Source: Anaerolineales bacterium (GTDB lineage Bacteria; Chloroflexota; Anaerolineae; Aggregatilineales; J027). From it: a stretch of 64,000 nt of DNA. The stretch is taken from positions 1,054,001-1,118,000 of the forward strand of contig JACKCI010000002.1 of assembly GCA_020634155.1 (NCBI GenBank). Reading direction: 5' to 3'. Positions 42,941 to 51,569 of the stretch are shown here, piece after piece; position 1 is the stretch's first letter, and each line of letters begins with the position of its first letter. The position numbers and the translations under genes are program-made. Below the pieces are notes generated by a model, which worked only from the letters and a program-made list of their open reading frames with translations, made no database searches and was not told where the DNA came from.

Positions 42941-44266
42941 ATGACGGATAACGTACAAGCACCGATCGCTGAAAACCAACCACAAGAAACGCTATTCAAT
43001 ATGCTGCGTGCCCCAGAAGAAACGCAACAACTTGATATTCCGATGGGCATTATCATTGACCTTATCGTGCGTATCTTGTTCAACGAAGGGGATGTTAGCC
43101 TCCGTCGCATTTCTGAGGTGGTGCGCCTGTCGCCTGCCATTCTTGACCCCATCATGGCTAAACTTCAACATGATAAGATAGTGGAGGTTGCCAGCGCGGG
43201 GCAGATGGGCCGTTTTACCTATATCTATGCACTCACTGATGAAGGTGCCAAACGTGCCCGTGATGCGATGGAACGCAGCCAATATGTTGGCCCTGCTCCA
43301 GTTCCCATCGAAAAATACAATCAGATTATCTTGCTGCAAACCAACCGCCGCTTAACGGTTAGTACCGAGCAAGTCCAGCAGTCTCTTAGCCACCTGATTC
43401 TTCCTGACAACTTCCACCGCAGTATTGGCCCCGCCGTTAATTCCGGTACTTCACTTTTCCTCTATGGCCCTCCCGGTAACGGTAAAACCACCGTAGCCGA
43501 AGCCATCGCCAAACTCATCGCGGGTACTGACTCTATTTGGGTGCCCTATGCGGTCTCGGTTGCTGGCTATATCATCAAAATTCATGACCCCTTGCTCTTC
43601 AAAGCAATTGACTTAACCGCCGATGAAGACCGCTATTTGGATAAGCGCTGGGGCAAATGGGAGCGCCCTGCCATTATGGTCGGTGGTGAATTGATCATGG
43701 AGGCCCTTGAGTTGCGCTATGACACCATTGCCAAATTTTATGAGGCCCCCCTGCAAATGAAGGCCAATGGTGGCATGTTCCTCATCGACGACTTTGGTCG
43801 CCAGACCATGCCCCCCCAACAATTGCTCAATCGCTGGATTGTACCATTAGAATCCCGCTATGACTTCTTGCGCCTCCGCACAGGGCAATCGTTCCAAGTG
43901 CCGTTCCGCCAACTGATTGTATTCAGCACCAACCTTGACCCCAATGAGTTGGTCGATGGAGCCTTCCTACGCCGTATTCAAATGAAGGTGGCCGTCAAGA
44001 GTCCTGATGACCGCATGTTCTTCCAAATCTTCGGCATTATGGCGAAGCACTATAACATCCCGATGGAAAAAGAAGGCTTCCTGCATTTGGTGCAGAAATG
44101 GTACCGTGACGCTGAACGCAAAATGGAAGCCGTGCATCCCCGTGACATCCTTAAGATTATCGTCTCTATTTGCAGTTATACAGGTGAACAGCCGCGCCTG
44201 ACACCGCAATTGGTTGACGAAGCCTGCTCCAACTACTTTGTTGAGACCGATACCAAAGATTGGTAA
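42941..44266 (+). CDS. AAA+ ATPase with N-terminal winged helix
   Basis: A 441-residue protein. Residues about 35-115 look like a winged helix (DVSLRRISEVVRLSPAILDPIM, then a wing before ALTDEGAKRA). The ATPase core has Walker A GPPGNGKTTVAEA with Lys182 and Walker B MFLIDDFGRQ, where the second acidic residue is Asp and not Glu. Sensor 1 lies near VFSTNLDPNELVDGAFLRRI, with the arginine finger region in FLRRIQMKV. It resembles MoxR-like or secretion-associated AAA ATPases that remodel partner proteins. Position after the cNMP-binding gene suggests joint action. A terminator follows immediately (44277-44307). Confidence 0.85.
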   Translation: MTDNVQAPIAENQPQETLFNMLRAPEETQQLDIPMGIIIDLIVRILFNEGDVSLRRISEVVRLSPAILDPIMAKLQHDKIVEVASAGQMGRFTYIYALTDEGAKRARDAMERSQYVGPAPVPIEKYNQIILLQTNRRLTVSTEQVQQSLSHLILPDNFHRSIGPAVNSGTSLFLYGPPGNGKTTVAEAIAKLIAGTDSIWVPYAVSVAGYIIKIHDPLLFKAIDLTADEDRYLDKRWGKWERPAIMVGGELIMEALELRYDTIAKFYEAPLQMKANGGMFLIDDFGRQTMPPQQLLNRWIVPLESRYDFLRLRTGQSFQVPFRQLIVFSTNLDPNELVDGAFLRRIQMKVAVKSPDDRMFFQIFGIMAKHYNIPMEKEGFLHLVQKWYRDAERKMEAVHPRDILKIIVSICSYTGEQPRLTPQLVDEACSNYFVETDTKDW

Positions 44267-44276
44267 CCATTTCACG

Positions 44277-44307
44277 GCCCCTTTCGCACCGAGAGGGGCT
44301 TCTTTTT
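44277..44307 (+). terminator. Terminator or attenuator between the AAA ATPase gene and the next gene
   Basis: GCCCCTTTC and GAGAGGGGC form a 9-bp stem (one G-T pair) around GCACC, followed by TTCTTTTT. Only 15 bases separate it from the next ATG at 44322, which has no visible promoter between, so read-through may set the level of that gene. Confidence 0.8.
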
Positions 44308-44321
44308 ACAGGAAATGAATA

Positions 44322-45461
44322 ATGAGTGACTTGTTTTTCTTGGATTATGTGGTTCAACGCGCTATCCCCCCTGAACTGATGCACGGCCTTAATGCAGGTA
44401 TATACACCTTACATGGCGGGGTAGTACGCGATTTACAGGGGCGGATTGTACGCCATCTGCTCCCCCTTCCCGAAGTTGCTAATGTGACCGCGAGTGCCTT
44501 ATTGCCATCTCCGCTCAATGCTGTTAGTCTGGTGAGCCAATATCAACTCTCGCGCCAAATGACGGCCCTCGGTAATACCACCCAACACTTACTCGAAATT
44601 TCCCGAAATACCATGCTGCTATCAGGCTTTCATTTGACGGTAAGCGCGATGGGCTTTGCTGCCCTCAATCAAAAATTCAATCGCCTAGAGGCTTATCTAG
44701 GGCAGATTGAGGCTGTAATTCGCCAAATTTGGGAGAAGCTAGAGCGCCAAGACCGTGCCAAGTTGAAGCACGCCCTCAATGATTTGCTGGTGGTGCTACC
44801 TGCCGCGACAGACCGCAACCACCGCATCGGCATTCTGGAGTCCGCCCGCCGTGATTTAGGTCAATTGCATATCGAGTACCGCGCTTTATTGCAAGAGGCC
44901 ACCTCTATCGAGGAAGCCATTGCCTTTGAGGAGTATTTTAGTCTAACGGGACTGGCTCAGGTGCGTTGCTTTGCCGAGCTAGATATGGGGAAACTGGCCT
45001 ATGATGAACTCCGCAACATGTATAGCACATGGCAAGAGCAAATGCGCCGCCTTTCCCAAGATACCTTAGTCGGTGATGACCCAGAGCGCTTCTTAGCCAG
45101 CGATTTTGCTGAGGAAGCCCCTACCGCCGTTGTTATGGAGTGGCTCGACTTTACCTTTGCTGAAGATAATGGCTACCAGTGGTTGGATAAGTTACGAGGC
45201 CGCGCCCGTCCTTGGTATAGCGTGAAACTGCCATCATTCTCGATCGGCAACCGTGATGAACTGCGCCGCCAGCGTGATCAGGTCATCCCTGCTCTCAACA
45301 AGATTATTACACGCAACAAGGTTTATGATGGCTATATGGCCCAATATGAACTCCTCGCGGCCTATCGGTTGACCCCCTCCGAATTTGAGGAGGAGCTTGC
45401 CCAACTCGGCCACGAGGCCTTCACGGATGGCTATCTCATTTTGGAGCCAATCAACAACTAA
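44322..45461 (+). CDS. Protein of unknown function with a hydrophobic segment and coiled coil
   Basis: A 379-residue protein with no family I recognise. The N-terminal 60 residues are mixed. A moderately hydrophobic stretch near 95-115 (TMLLSGFHLTVSAMGFAAL) is followed by a predicted coiled coil (about 118-160; NRLEAYLGQIEAVIRQIWEKL). The rest (about 165-379) is helical and charged. GGAAA precedes the ATG. It is the last gene of the group with the cNMP protein and AAA ATPase and is separated from them by a strong terminator. A membrane-associated partner or substrate of the ATPase is a guess. Confidence 0.8.
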   Translation: MSDLFFLDYVVQRAIPPELMHGLNAGIYTLHGGVVRDLQGRIVRHLLPLPEVANVTASALLPSPLNAVSLVSQYQLSRQMTALGNTTQHLLEISRNTMLLSGFHLTVSAMGFAALNQKFNRLEAYLGQIEAVIRQIWEKLERQDRAKLKHALNDLLVVLPAATDRNHRIGILESARRDLGQLHIEYRALLQEATSIEEAIAFEEYFSLTGLAQVRCFAELDMGKLAYDELRNMYSTWQEQMRRLSQDTLVGDDPERFLASDFAEEAPTAVVMEWLDFTFAEDNGYQWLDKLRGRARPWYSVKLPSFSIGNRDELRRQRDQVIPALNKIITRNKVYDGYMAQYELLAAYRLTPSEFEEELAQLGHEAFTDGYLILEPINN

Positions 45462-48400
45462 CTACTCATTCCGCAACACATTCAAGGGCTTCTCGCCGCT
45501 GGCACCCCACGCCGTCAGGATGGCCGCCACCAACGCAATCCCGACACACAAGGCCATCAGCAGCAAGGCCGTGCCAACCGGTAGAGCGCCCTTGAGTTCT
45601 CCATCGAACAGGAACGCCCATAGTTGAATTAACAGCAGCAATGAGACCCCCACGCCGATAATCCCTGCCAGAAAGCCCATCAACCCGTTTTCCAGCAGCA
45701 ACATGCCCAACACACGCTCCCGTTGCACACCCAGCGATTTCATCACCCCAATCTGACGACGACGCTCCATCGTACTAAGCGCCACCGAGTTGGCAATCAC
45801 GGTGCCACCCGTAATGAGATTAAGAACCGCCACCAAGAAGGGCAGGGCTGTAAATTGGTCAATCAAGCGGTTGACGATTTGGTTGAGAAAGCGCGTTTCT
45901 AGCACAATGGTGTTATTGACCCGATCCAATATCTGCCGACGGAAGACATTGACCTGATCCTCATCAATATTAACCACCCCGCCCATCGCATCGGGACTAA
46001 TACCCGAAAACGCATCAATCGGCGCGTAGATGGGGCTGCCCACATCCGAGCCAATATCCCCAATCGTCTCATCGGTTACACCCACAATCAAGAAGCTGAT
46101 TTGGCGGGGTTGGTTGCCTGTGGCCTTCGGAAACTCAAAGATGAGTTTGTCACCGGGTTGGATACCCGCCAACTGGATAGCCCGATTACCTGTCACCACC
46201 ACCACCTGCTGGCCCTCATCCCCCGCATTGAGTTGGCGGCTACCTGCTGCAAATTCTTTCTTTGGTAGGGCTTGGTCAACAAAACGCCCGTCGATATTAC
46301 TTAGCGTAAAATCAAGGAAGTCGGTCATATTCTCGCCCGATGCGGCATTCGCTTCAACAAGTGTTGCCAATTGAGCGCGTTTCAGGCGGGTGCCATCGGG
46401 TTTTTCGAGCGCCACAAAATCAACTTGATAGTTGGCAATCAGCGTATAGTCCTTGACCCCCTCGGTTGTTTGCAGCACATCTTCAAGGTTAGTGAGATTA
46501 GCCTCCCAATTGCTGCTTCCCACCAGTGTGAAGACCAAGACGTTCCCGCCGAGATTTTCCTCAAGGCTAAAGGCAAAGAGCCGCTTGAGCGAGGTGGCGA
46601 ACATGGTTACAAGGCTGAGGGTCAAGACCCCAACCACCAAAGCCATCAAGGTTGTCGAGACTCTATTGCGGTTAAAGACCAATGACCGCAGCGAGATTTT
46701 GACATCGGGAATGCCCAGTGCGGGTGTGCGAGCCGTCAGCGTCACAAGGAACCACAGCACTCCAATCATCATCATCGCCAGCATAAACGAAGCTTCGACC
46801 AGTGTCAGGTTGGTGAAGAAATCAATTGCCGCTTGGCTATCGCTATAGTTGTGAATCAACCAGCCGACACCCCCGCCAACCGCCATCCCGATTCCGAACA
46901 GCACCGCAAAGGCCAGCAGGATACCGCCCAAGGCCACAAAGATACTACGTTGACGGAGGAAGCCCTGCACGCTGACCAAAAGCCCAAAGATGACACCAAT
47001 TCCGGTAGCGAGATAGAGGCTATCGGTGGTGATTTTGCCGTTGACGATGGCGACCACCACGATGGCAGAGGCGAAGAACAACATACCTTGTAACACCGTT
47101 TGTACCACCATCCCAAACAACAAGAACCCCCACCGCAACAGCAGATTCAGGGTACCAAGTTTTTTGGGGTCACGGTTGACAAACGGCATACCGGGGACAA
47201 TAGCGGCCCCCCCAATGCCAAACGCAAAAGCAAAGGCCAGCGCCACACTCAGAATGCTCCAACTGTTGTCAACAGGCACGCTCAACCGCCCGCCGATGAT
47301 ACTCCATGAAATCGTACCCAAGGCTAGCAGAATGACGAAGGTGGCAATCAGGGTATGGATAATGCCAATGCTAGGCAGTTGGGTGGTGCTAGGCCGCAAG
47401 ACATGACCGGGCCGCACTTGCCCCGCAATCAGTGTCGGCAAAAAGCCAAAGACCGCCGTCACCAGCACGCCCAGAATAAAGCCGCGAATGATGGCCTCGC
47501 TCGAAAAGACCCACGTCAGCCGCGTCCCAAAGAAGGTATCGAAGTATTGCAAGAGGTAAGCAATGCCCACCCCTAGAAAACACCCAATGATGCTGCCGAT
47601 AATGCCTAGCACAATTGACTCCACCAGAAACAGCATCGTGACTTGCCGTGCCTGTAAGCCGATGGTCTTGAGTACGGCGATTTCAGTAGTTCGGCGGGCC
47701 ACAATCACCAACATGGTGTTGATAATCCCGATACCGCCAATCAGCAGCGAGACAAAGCCCATCAGCAGCACCAAGTCGCTGACGGCATCGGTAATCTGGG
47801 AATTGCGGTCACGTAAATCAGTGGTGGTCGTGATGCTCACATAGCGGAACTGGCGCTGGAGACGTTGCGACATCTCTGCCACAAACTCCGGCTCTCCATT
47901 TGAAAGCGAGACATAAACCTCCGCCGCATGACGATTGCCCGCAATAGACTCGGCATCCGTAAATAAGTCCACCGCTTGGACATCCATATAGTAAAAGCCA
48001 ACCAGCGTCACAAAGATGACATTTTCACTGAGGGCTTCGGCTTCGCGGTCAACAATTCCCCGCACGGTGAAAAGGCTATTGCTGCTGTTCAGCCGCACTT
48101 GGTCGCCCACCTTGAGGTTATGGTCAGTAGCGGCGTTATCGCTGATGACAATATCAGTCGGGTCATTCATCACCGCTTGGATGGTCTGCCCGTCGGTGGT
48201 CAAGATTTCCCCGTAGGGCGGGTATTTGTCCACCTCTATCACAAAGGGCAGAATCGGTTGAGAGGCGTTATTCACCTCCAGAAACGTCCCGGCAATGGGG
48301 TTGGTCGGTGAGAAATAGCGATAGGTTACCCTTGCGTCGGGGTCATAGCGCTGTACCGCCTGCTCAATGGCTAAAACGCCCTCATAGGTAAAGACCGAGG

Positions 48401-48677
48401 TACCGCTACCGGAGGTCTCTACGTAGCGGTTATCAATGCGTGTGTCGCCCACCGATTCGCGGTTCGGGCCGGGGCCGGGGGGGAAGACCCGTATATCCCC
48501 ACGATTCAATTCTTGGATATTGCCTGTCAGGGACGCCCCAATCATGGCCCCCAGATTTTGCAGACTGACCACCGCCGCCACCCCCGCCGCAATACACAAC
48601 AGCGCGAACAGGGTACGCTTGCCCCCAACCCGCAGGTCATTCCATGAATGGGTGAAGTAAAAAGCCAGTTTTTCCAT
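45462..48677 (-). CDS. ABC transporter permease, FtsX/MacB type with two permease domains
   Basis: About 1071 residues from the ATG at 48677 (MEKLAFYFTHSWNDLR). A TM helix and a periplasmic MacB-like domain (about 45-285) are followed by an FtsX domain (about 295-420). Further helices (about 450-640) and a second periplasmic/FtsX unit follow (about 660-1071, ending in NVLRNE). Conserved permease segments include LMGFVSLLIGGIGIINTMLV and VALSTMERRRQIGVMKSLGV. It is co-transcribed with the ATPase gene, which ends 4 bases upstream. The duplicated permease in one chain means one polypeptide plus ATPase dimer may form the complex, as in lipoprotein or toxin export systems. No lipoprotein or membrane-fusion partner is adjacent. 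Confidence 0.9.
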   Translation of the reverse strand: MEKLAFYFTHSWNDLRVGGKRTLFALLCIAAGVAAVVSLQNLGAMIGASLTGNIQELNRGDIRVFPPGPGPNRESVGDTRIDNRYVETSGSGTSVFTYEGVLAIEQAVQRYDPDARVTYRYFSPTNPIAGTFLEVNNASQPILPFVIEVDKYPPYGEILTTDGQTIQAVMNDPTDIVISDNAATDHNLKVGDQVRLNSSNSLFTVRGIVDREAEALSENVIFVTLVGFYYMDVQAVDLFTDAESIAGNRHAAEVYVSLSNGEPEFVAEMSQRLQRQFRYVSITTTTDLRDRNSQITDAVSDLVLLMGFVSLLIGGIGIINTMLVIVARRTTEIAVLKTIGLQARQVTMLFLVESIVLGIIGSIIGCFLGVGIAYLLQYFDTFFGTRLTWVFSSEAIIRGFILGVLVTAVFGFLPTLIAGQVRPGHVLRPSTTQLPSIGIIHTLIATFVILLALGTISWSIIGGRLSVPVDNSWSILSVALAFAFAFGIGGAAIVPGMPFVNRDPKKLGTLNLLLRWGFLLFGMVVQTVLQGMLFFASAIVVVAIVNGKITTDSLYLATGIGVIFGLLVSVQGFLRQRSIFVALGGILLAFAVLFGIGMAVGGGVGWLIHNYSDSQAAIDFFTNLTLVEASFMLAMMMIGVLWFLVTLTARTPALGIPDVKISLRSLVFNRNRVSTTLMALVVGVLTLSLVTMFATSLKRLFAFSLEENLGGNVLVFTLVGSSNWEANLTNLEDVLQTTEGVKDYTLIANYQVDFVALEKPDGTRLKRAQLATLVEANAASGENMTDFLDFTLSNIDGRFVDQALPKKEFAAGSRQLNAGDEGQQVVVVTGNRAIQLAGIQPGDKLIFEFPKATGNQPRQISFLIVGVTDETIGDIGSDVGSPIYAPIDAFSGISPDAMGGVVNIDEDQVNVFRRQILDRVNNTIVLETRFLNQIVNRLIDQFTALPFLVAVLNLITGGTVIANSVALSTMERRRQIGVMKSLGVQRERVLGMLLLENGLMGFLAGIIGVGVSLLLLIQLWAFLFDGELKGALPVGTALLLMALCVGIALVAAILTAWGASGEKPLNVLRNE

Positions 48678-48681
48678 ATGC

Positions 48682-49371
48682 TTAGATAATCCTGTTTTTC
48701 TCAAGCAGTACCCCATCTTCCAGCGTGACAGTGCGGTCGGTCTGGTTGGCAATGCTTAGGTCATGCGTCACAATGATGATGGTGGTCTGCAAGCGTTCAC
48801 GGATGTCTTTCAAAGAGTCAAGAACTTGTTGCCCCGATACCGTATCAAGGTTGCCCGTTGGCTCGTCACAGAGCAATATGGGTGGGTCATTGGCAAGGGC
48901 GCGGGCAATCGCTACCCGTTGCTGTTGCCCACCGGATAGCTGCGATGGACGGTGCTTCAAACGGTGTTCAAGCCCCAACATGGTCAATAGCTCAATCGCC
49001 CGCTGGTTGGGGTTATATTTGCGCTTCTCGGCAAAGCGAATCGGCAAGGCCACATTCTGCACCGCCGTCAGGGTCGGGATGAGATGAAAGAGTTGGAAGA
49101 CAAAGCCTATCCGTTCATTACGGATATGGGTTAGGCGTTGCTCGCTCATGTTAGAGATGTCGATGCCATCAATCACCACCCGCCCAGTGGTAGGCGTATC
49201 CAATCCACCCAACAAGCCGAGCAGGGTGCTTTTACCACTCCCTGATGGGCCAATAATGCCCAAAATCTCCCCGCGTGCCACCTCTAGTGAGATACCTTTG
49301 ATAATAGGCAGCCGTTGGTCGCCCAGTTCCACTGTCTTAGTTACATTTTCCAATAAAATCGCGGTACTCAT
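48682..49371 (-). CDS. ABC transporter ATP-binding protein, LolD/MacB type
   Basis: About 229 residues with all ABC motifs: Walker A GPSGSGKST, Q-loop FVFQLFHLIPTLT, signature LSGGQQQRVAIARAL, Walker B ILLCDEPTGNLD and switch His in IIVTHD. This is the LolD/MacB/FtsE group, which drives mechanotransmission through FtsX permeases. ATG 49371 has GGAG 6 bases upstream. It overlaps the stop of the upstream glycosyltransferase by one base (TGATG), so the two are translationally coupled. Confidence 0.95.
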   Translation of the reverse strand: MSTAILLENVTKTVELGDQRLPIIKGISLEVARGEILGIIGPSGSGKSTLLGLLGGLDTPTTGRVVIDGIDISNMSEQRLTHIRNERIGFVFQLFHLIPTLTAVQNVALPIRFAEKRKYNPNQRAIELLTMLGLEHRLKHRPSQLSGGQQQRVAIARALANDPPILLCDEPTGNLDTVSGQQVLDSLKDIRERLQTTIIIVTHDLSIANQTDRTVTLEDGVLLEKNRII

Positions 49372-50474
49372 CACAAACTCCGATATAGGTTCTCAAAACG
49401 CGCCACCATCAAAGGCATTGCATACTCAGCAGCCCGTTGCTGGCAAGCCGCCTGCATCGCGCCAAGGGCCTCTGCTGATAAGGTACTCACATAGGCAAGA
49501 GTCTCGGCTAGGCTTGCCGCGTCCCCCGCCCTAAAGACCCAGCCCGTGACCCTATCTTCAATCAAACCACTGGCGTTGGCGCGGTCGGAGATGATAACAG
49601 GCTTGCCTGCTGCCAATGACTCAAGGGCCACATTGGGCAATCCCTCATAATCACTACTCAAGATAGTCGCATCCGCCCCCTGATAATACACCTCTGGGGT
49701 AGGGGTAGGCGCAACTTGCAGCAGCCAATCCGTCAAATTGTACAGGGTACGGAGGTGGTCGAGTTCGGCTTGCATGGCGGTATCTTCAACTTCCCCGACC
49801 ATTACCACCTGCATTGTTAAGCGGCCTTGCTGCTGAAGACGCCCCATCGCTGTTGCCAACAAGGTTTGATTCTTCTGCCGCGCAATCCGCCCCATATTCA
49901 CCAATACGCGCTGGCTGCTCAAGGGTTGCCGCCATTCAGCTTCTACAGGGCGGGCAAAGCGCTCCATATCCACGCCATTCGGAATGAAGTGTATCTTATC
50001 ATGGGGCATAACCGCTTCTAGCATGGTTTGGATATGCGGACTGTTGCATATCACGGCATCACATAGACGATGACTCCAGCGCTCATATCGCAATTGTTTA
50101 GCTGTATATTCATTCCGCACACTCCCAATCAGCCGTGTTTGTCGCGGTAGAAAGGGCCGTGCTAGTCTTGTGAGCAGATTGCTGTGATAATTGACAGCGT
50201 ACACAAGGCGGGGCTGCAATTGCCAAGCTGCACGTATAATAGCCCAGATAGCTTGGATTTTGCTGAGAGGGCCATGACCAAGGTCTAATACCTGCACATG
50301 GGGGAGTTGGTTGGCAAAATGGACACTGCGCCCCCATCGGCTGGCATAGAGGCATAGTACATGGCATTCGTACCCATTCAGTCGTTTAATTAACTCGGTG
50401 GTTTGGTACTCAATTCCACCTGCCATCAGAAAATCGGTACACACAAACAATCGATGACGGTCGCTTATGTTCAT
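49371..50474 (-). CDS. Glycosyltransferase family 4 protein
   Basis: About 367 residues from ATG 50474 (MNISDRHRLFVCTDFLMAGG). The N-terminal domain carries the GT-B glycine-rich acceptor segment and the C-terminal domain the GT4 donor motif: LVNMGRIARQKNQTLLATAM, then ATILSSDYEGLPNVALESLAAGKPVI with the Glu of the EX7E motif. The likely role is adding a sugar to an envelope glycan or lipid. Its stop overlaps the ABC ATPase start. The 5' end overlaps the divergent GT4 gene's start by about 21 bases, and a TATAGT 6 bases before the ATG suggests a leaderless mRNA. Confidence 0.9.
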   Translation of the reverse strand: MNISDRHRLFVCTDFLMAGGIEYQTTELIKRLNGYECHVLCLYASRWGRSVHFANQLPHVQVLDLGHGPLSKIQAIWAIIRAAWQLQPRLVYAVNYHSNLLTRLARPFLPRQTRLIGSVRNEYTAKQLRYERWSHRLCDAVICNSPHIQTMLEAVMPHDKIHFIPNGVDMERFARPVEAEWRQPLSSQRVLVNMGRIARQKNQTLLATAMGRLQQQGRLTMQVVMVGEVEDTAMQAELDHLRTLYNLTDWLLQVAPTPTPEVYYQGADATILSSDYEGLPNVALESLAAGKPVIISDRANASGLIEDRVTGWVFRAGDAASLAETLAYVSTLSAEALGAMQAACQQRAAEYAMPLMVARFENLYRSL

Positions 50475-51569
50475 AATGACACTATACCCAATCGCACGGC
50501 CCATACCATTCATGTTGCCAAGATGTGCCAAGCCTTTATTCAAGAGGGTTATTCAACAACGCTTTTTAGCTATTCGGGGCCACAATGGGTTGATTTGCCA
50601 CAGCACTATGGGCTAGAGGTCGAGGTGCCACTGGTGCAATTTAAGCCCCATCCTTGGCTGCGCGGGCATGATTTTGCATGGCGGACAGCATGGACAATTA
50701 AGCGAAGTGGCTATACCTTGGTCTATGCCCGTGCCTTAAGCACCGCCCTCTGGACAACACTCCTTGGCATTCCCACCATCGTCGAAGAGCATCAACCCCC
50801 CGGCTCCCGAATGGGCCAAGTGTATCTGCATATAGTTTTTCGGCAAAGGGCCTTTTGTGGCCTAGTGGTGATTCATGAGGTGCTGCGGAAGCGCTTCCTG
50901 CAACACTATCGGCATGTCCTTTGTCCTGAACAGGTGATGGTGGAGCCAGACGCCATCGACCTTGAACGCTTTGAGCATGTACCCACAGTCTGTGATGCGC
51001 GTCATTTATTAGGCTGGGATACGGCTGCCTTCACCGTTGGCTATGCGGGTCATCTCTATGCCGGGCGGGGTATCGAATTGATTCTCGATCTTGCCCGTCA
51101 TTTGCCAATCATGCGTTTTGTCCTAATGGGTGGCGAGGAGGCTGACCTTGCCTATTGGCGAGCGCAGGCCATTCCTCCTAATGTCACCTTTACTGGTTTT
51201 GTCCCCAACGCCGATTTACCCCGCTATCTTGCGGCCTGTGATGTTTTGCTAATGCCCTATCAACGCCATGTATCAGTAGCAGGCACCACCCACAGCACCC
51301 ACGCATGGATGAGTCCCCTGAAGCTTTTTGAATACATGGCGGCCCAACGTCTCATCATTGCCAGCGATTTGCCCGCGCTCCATAACCTGCTGAATCCGAC
51401 CAATGCCGTACTCTGCCCACCCGACGATAGCACTTGTTGGGAAGCTATTCTTCAACGTGCCGCCCGCCAACCCGATTGGGCGCGACAATTGGCAACCCAA
51501 GCGCGTCAGGATGTGACCCCCTATACATGGCGGCAACGGGTTCAGCGCATCATGGGGCAGTTGGTATGA
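50454..51569 (+). CDS. Glycosyltransferase family 4 protein, divergent partner
   Basis: About 371 residues from the ATG at 50454, which gives the usual N-terminus (MTVAYVHNDTIPNRTAHTIH); an upstream ATG adds 17 residues not seen in such enzymes. A Rossmann-like domain is followed by the donor domain with VGYAGHLYAGRGIELILDLA and later SPLKLFEYMAAQRLIIASDLPA, which has the GT4 Glu. It forms a two-gene unit with the GT2 gene downstream through an ATGA overlap. Substrates are unknown. Confidence 0.88.
   Translation: MTVAYVHNDTIPNRTAHTIHVAKMCQAFIQEGYSTTLFSYSGPQWVDLPQHYGLEVEVPLVQFKPHPWLRGHDFAWRTAWTIKRSGYTLVYARALSTALWTTLLGIPTIVEEHQPPGSRMGQVYLHIVFRQRAFCGLVVIHEVLRKRFLQHYRHVLCPEQVMVEPDAIDLERFEHVPTVCDARHLLGWDTAAFTVGYAGHLYAGRGIELILDLARHLPIMRFVLMGGEEADLAYWRAQAIPPNVTFTGFVPNADLPRYLAACDVLLMPYQRHVSVAGTTHSTHAWMSPLKLFEYMAAQRLIIASDLPALHNLLNPTNAVLCPPDDSTCWEAILQRAARQPDWARQLATQARQDVTPYTWRQRVQRIMGQLV
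50481..50486 (-). promoter_or_regulatory. Possible -10 (TATAGT) of the leftward GT4 gene
   Basis: TATAGT on the minus strand ends 6 bases before the ATG at 50474 and no Shine-Dalgarno site is present. It lies inside the coding region of the rightward GT4 gene. No -35 box is convincing. Confidence 0.35.
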
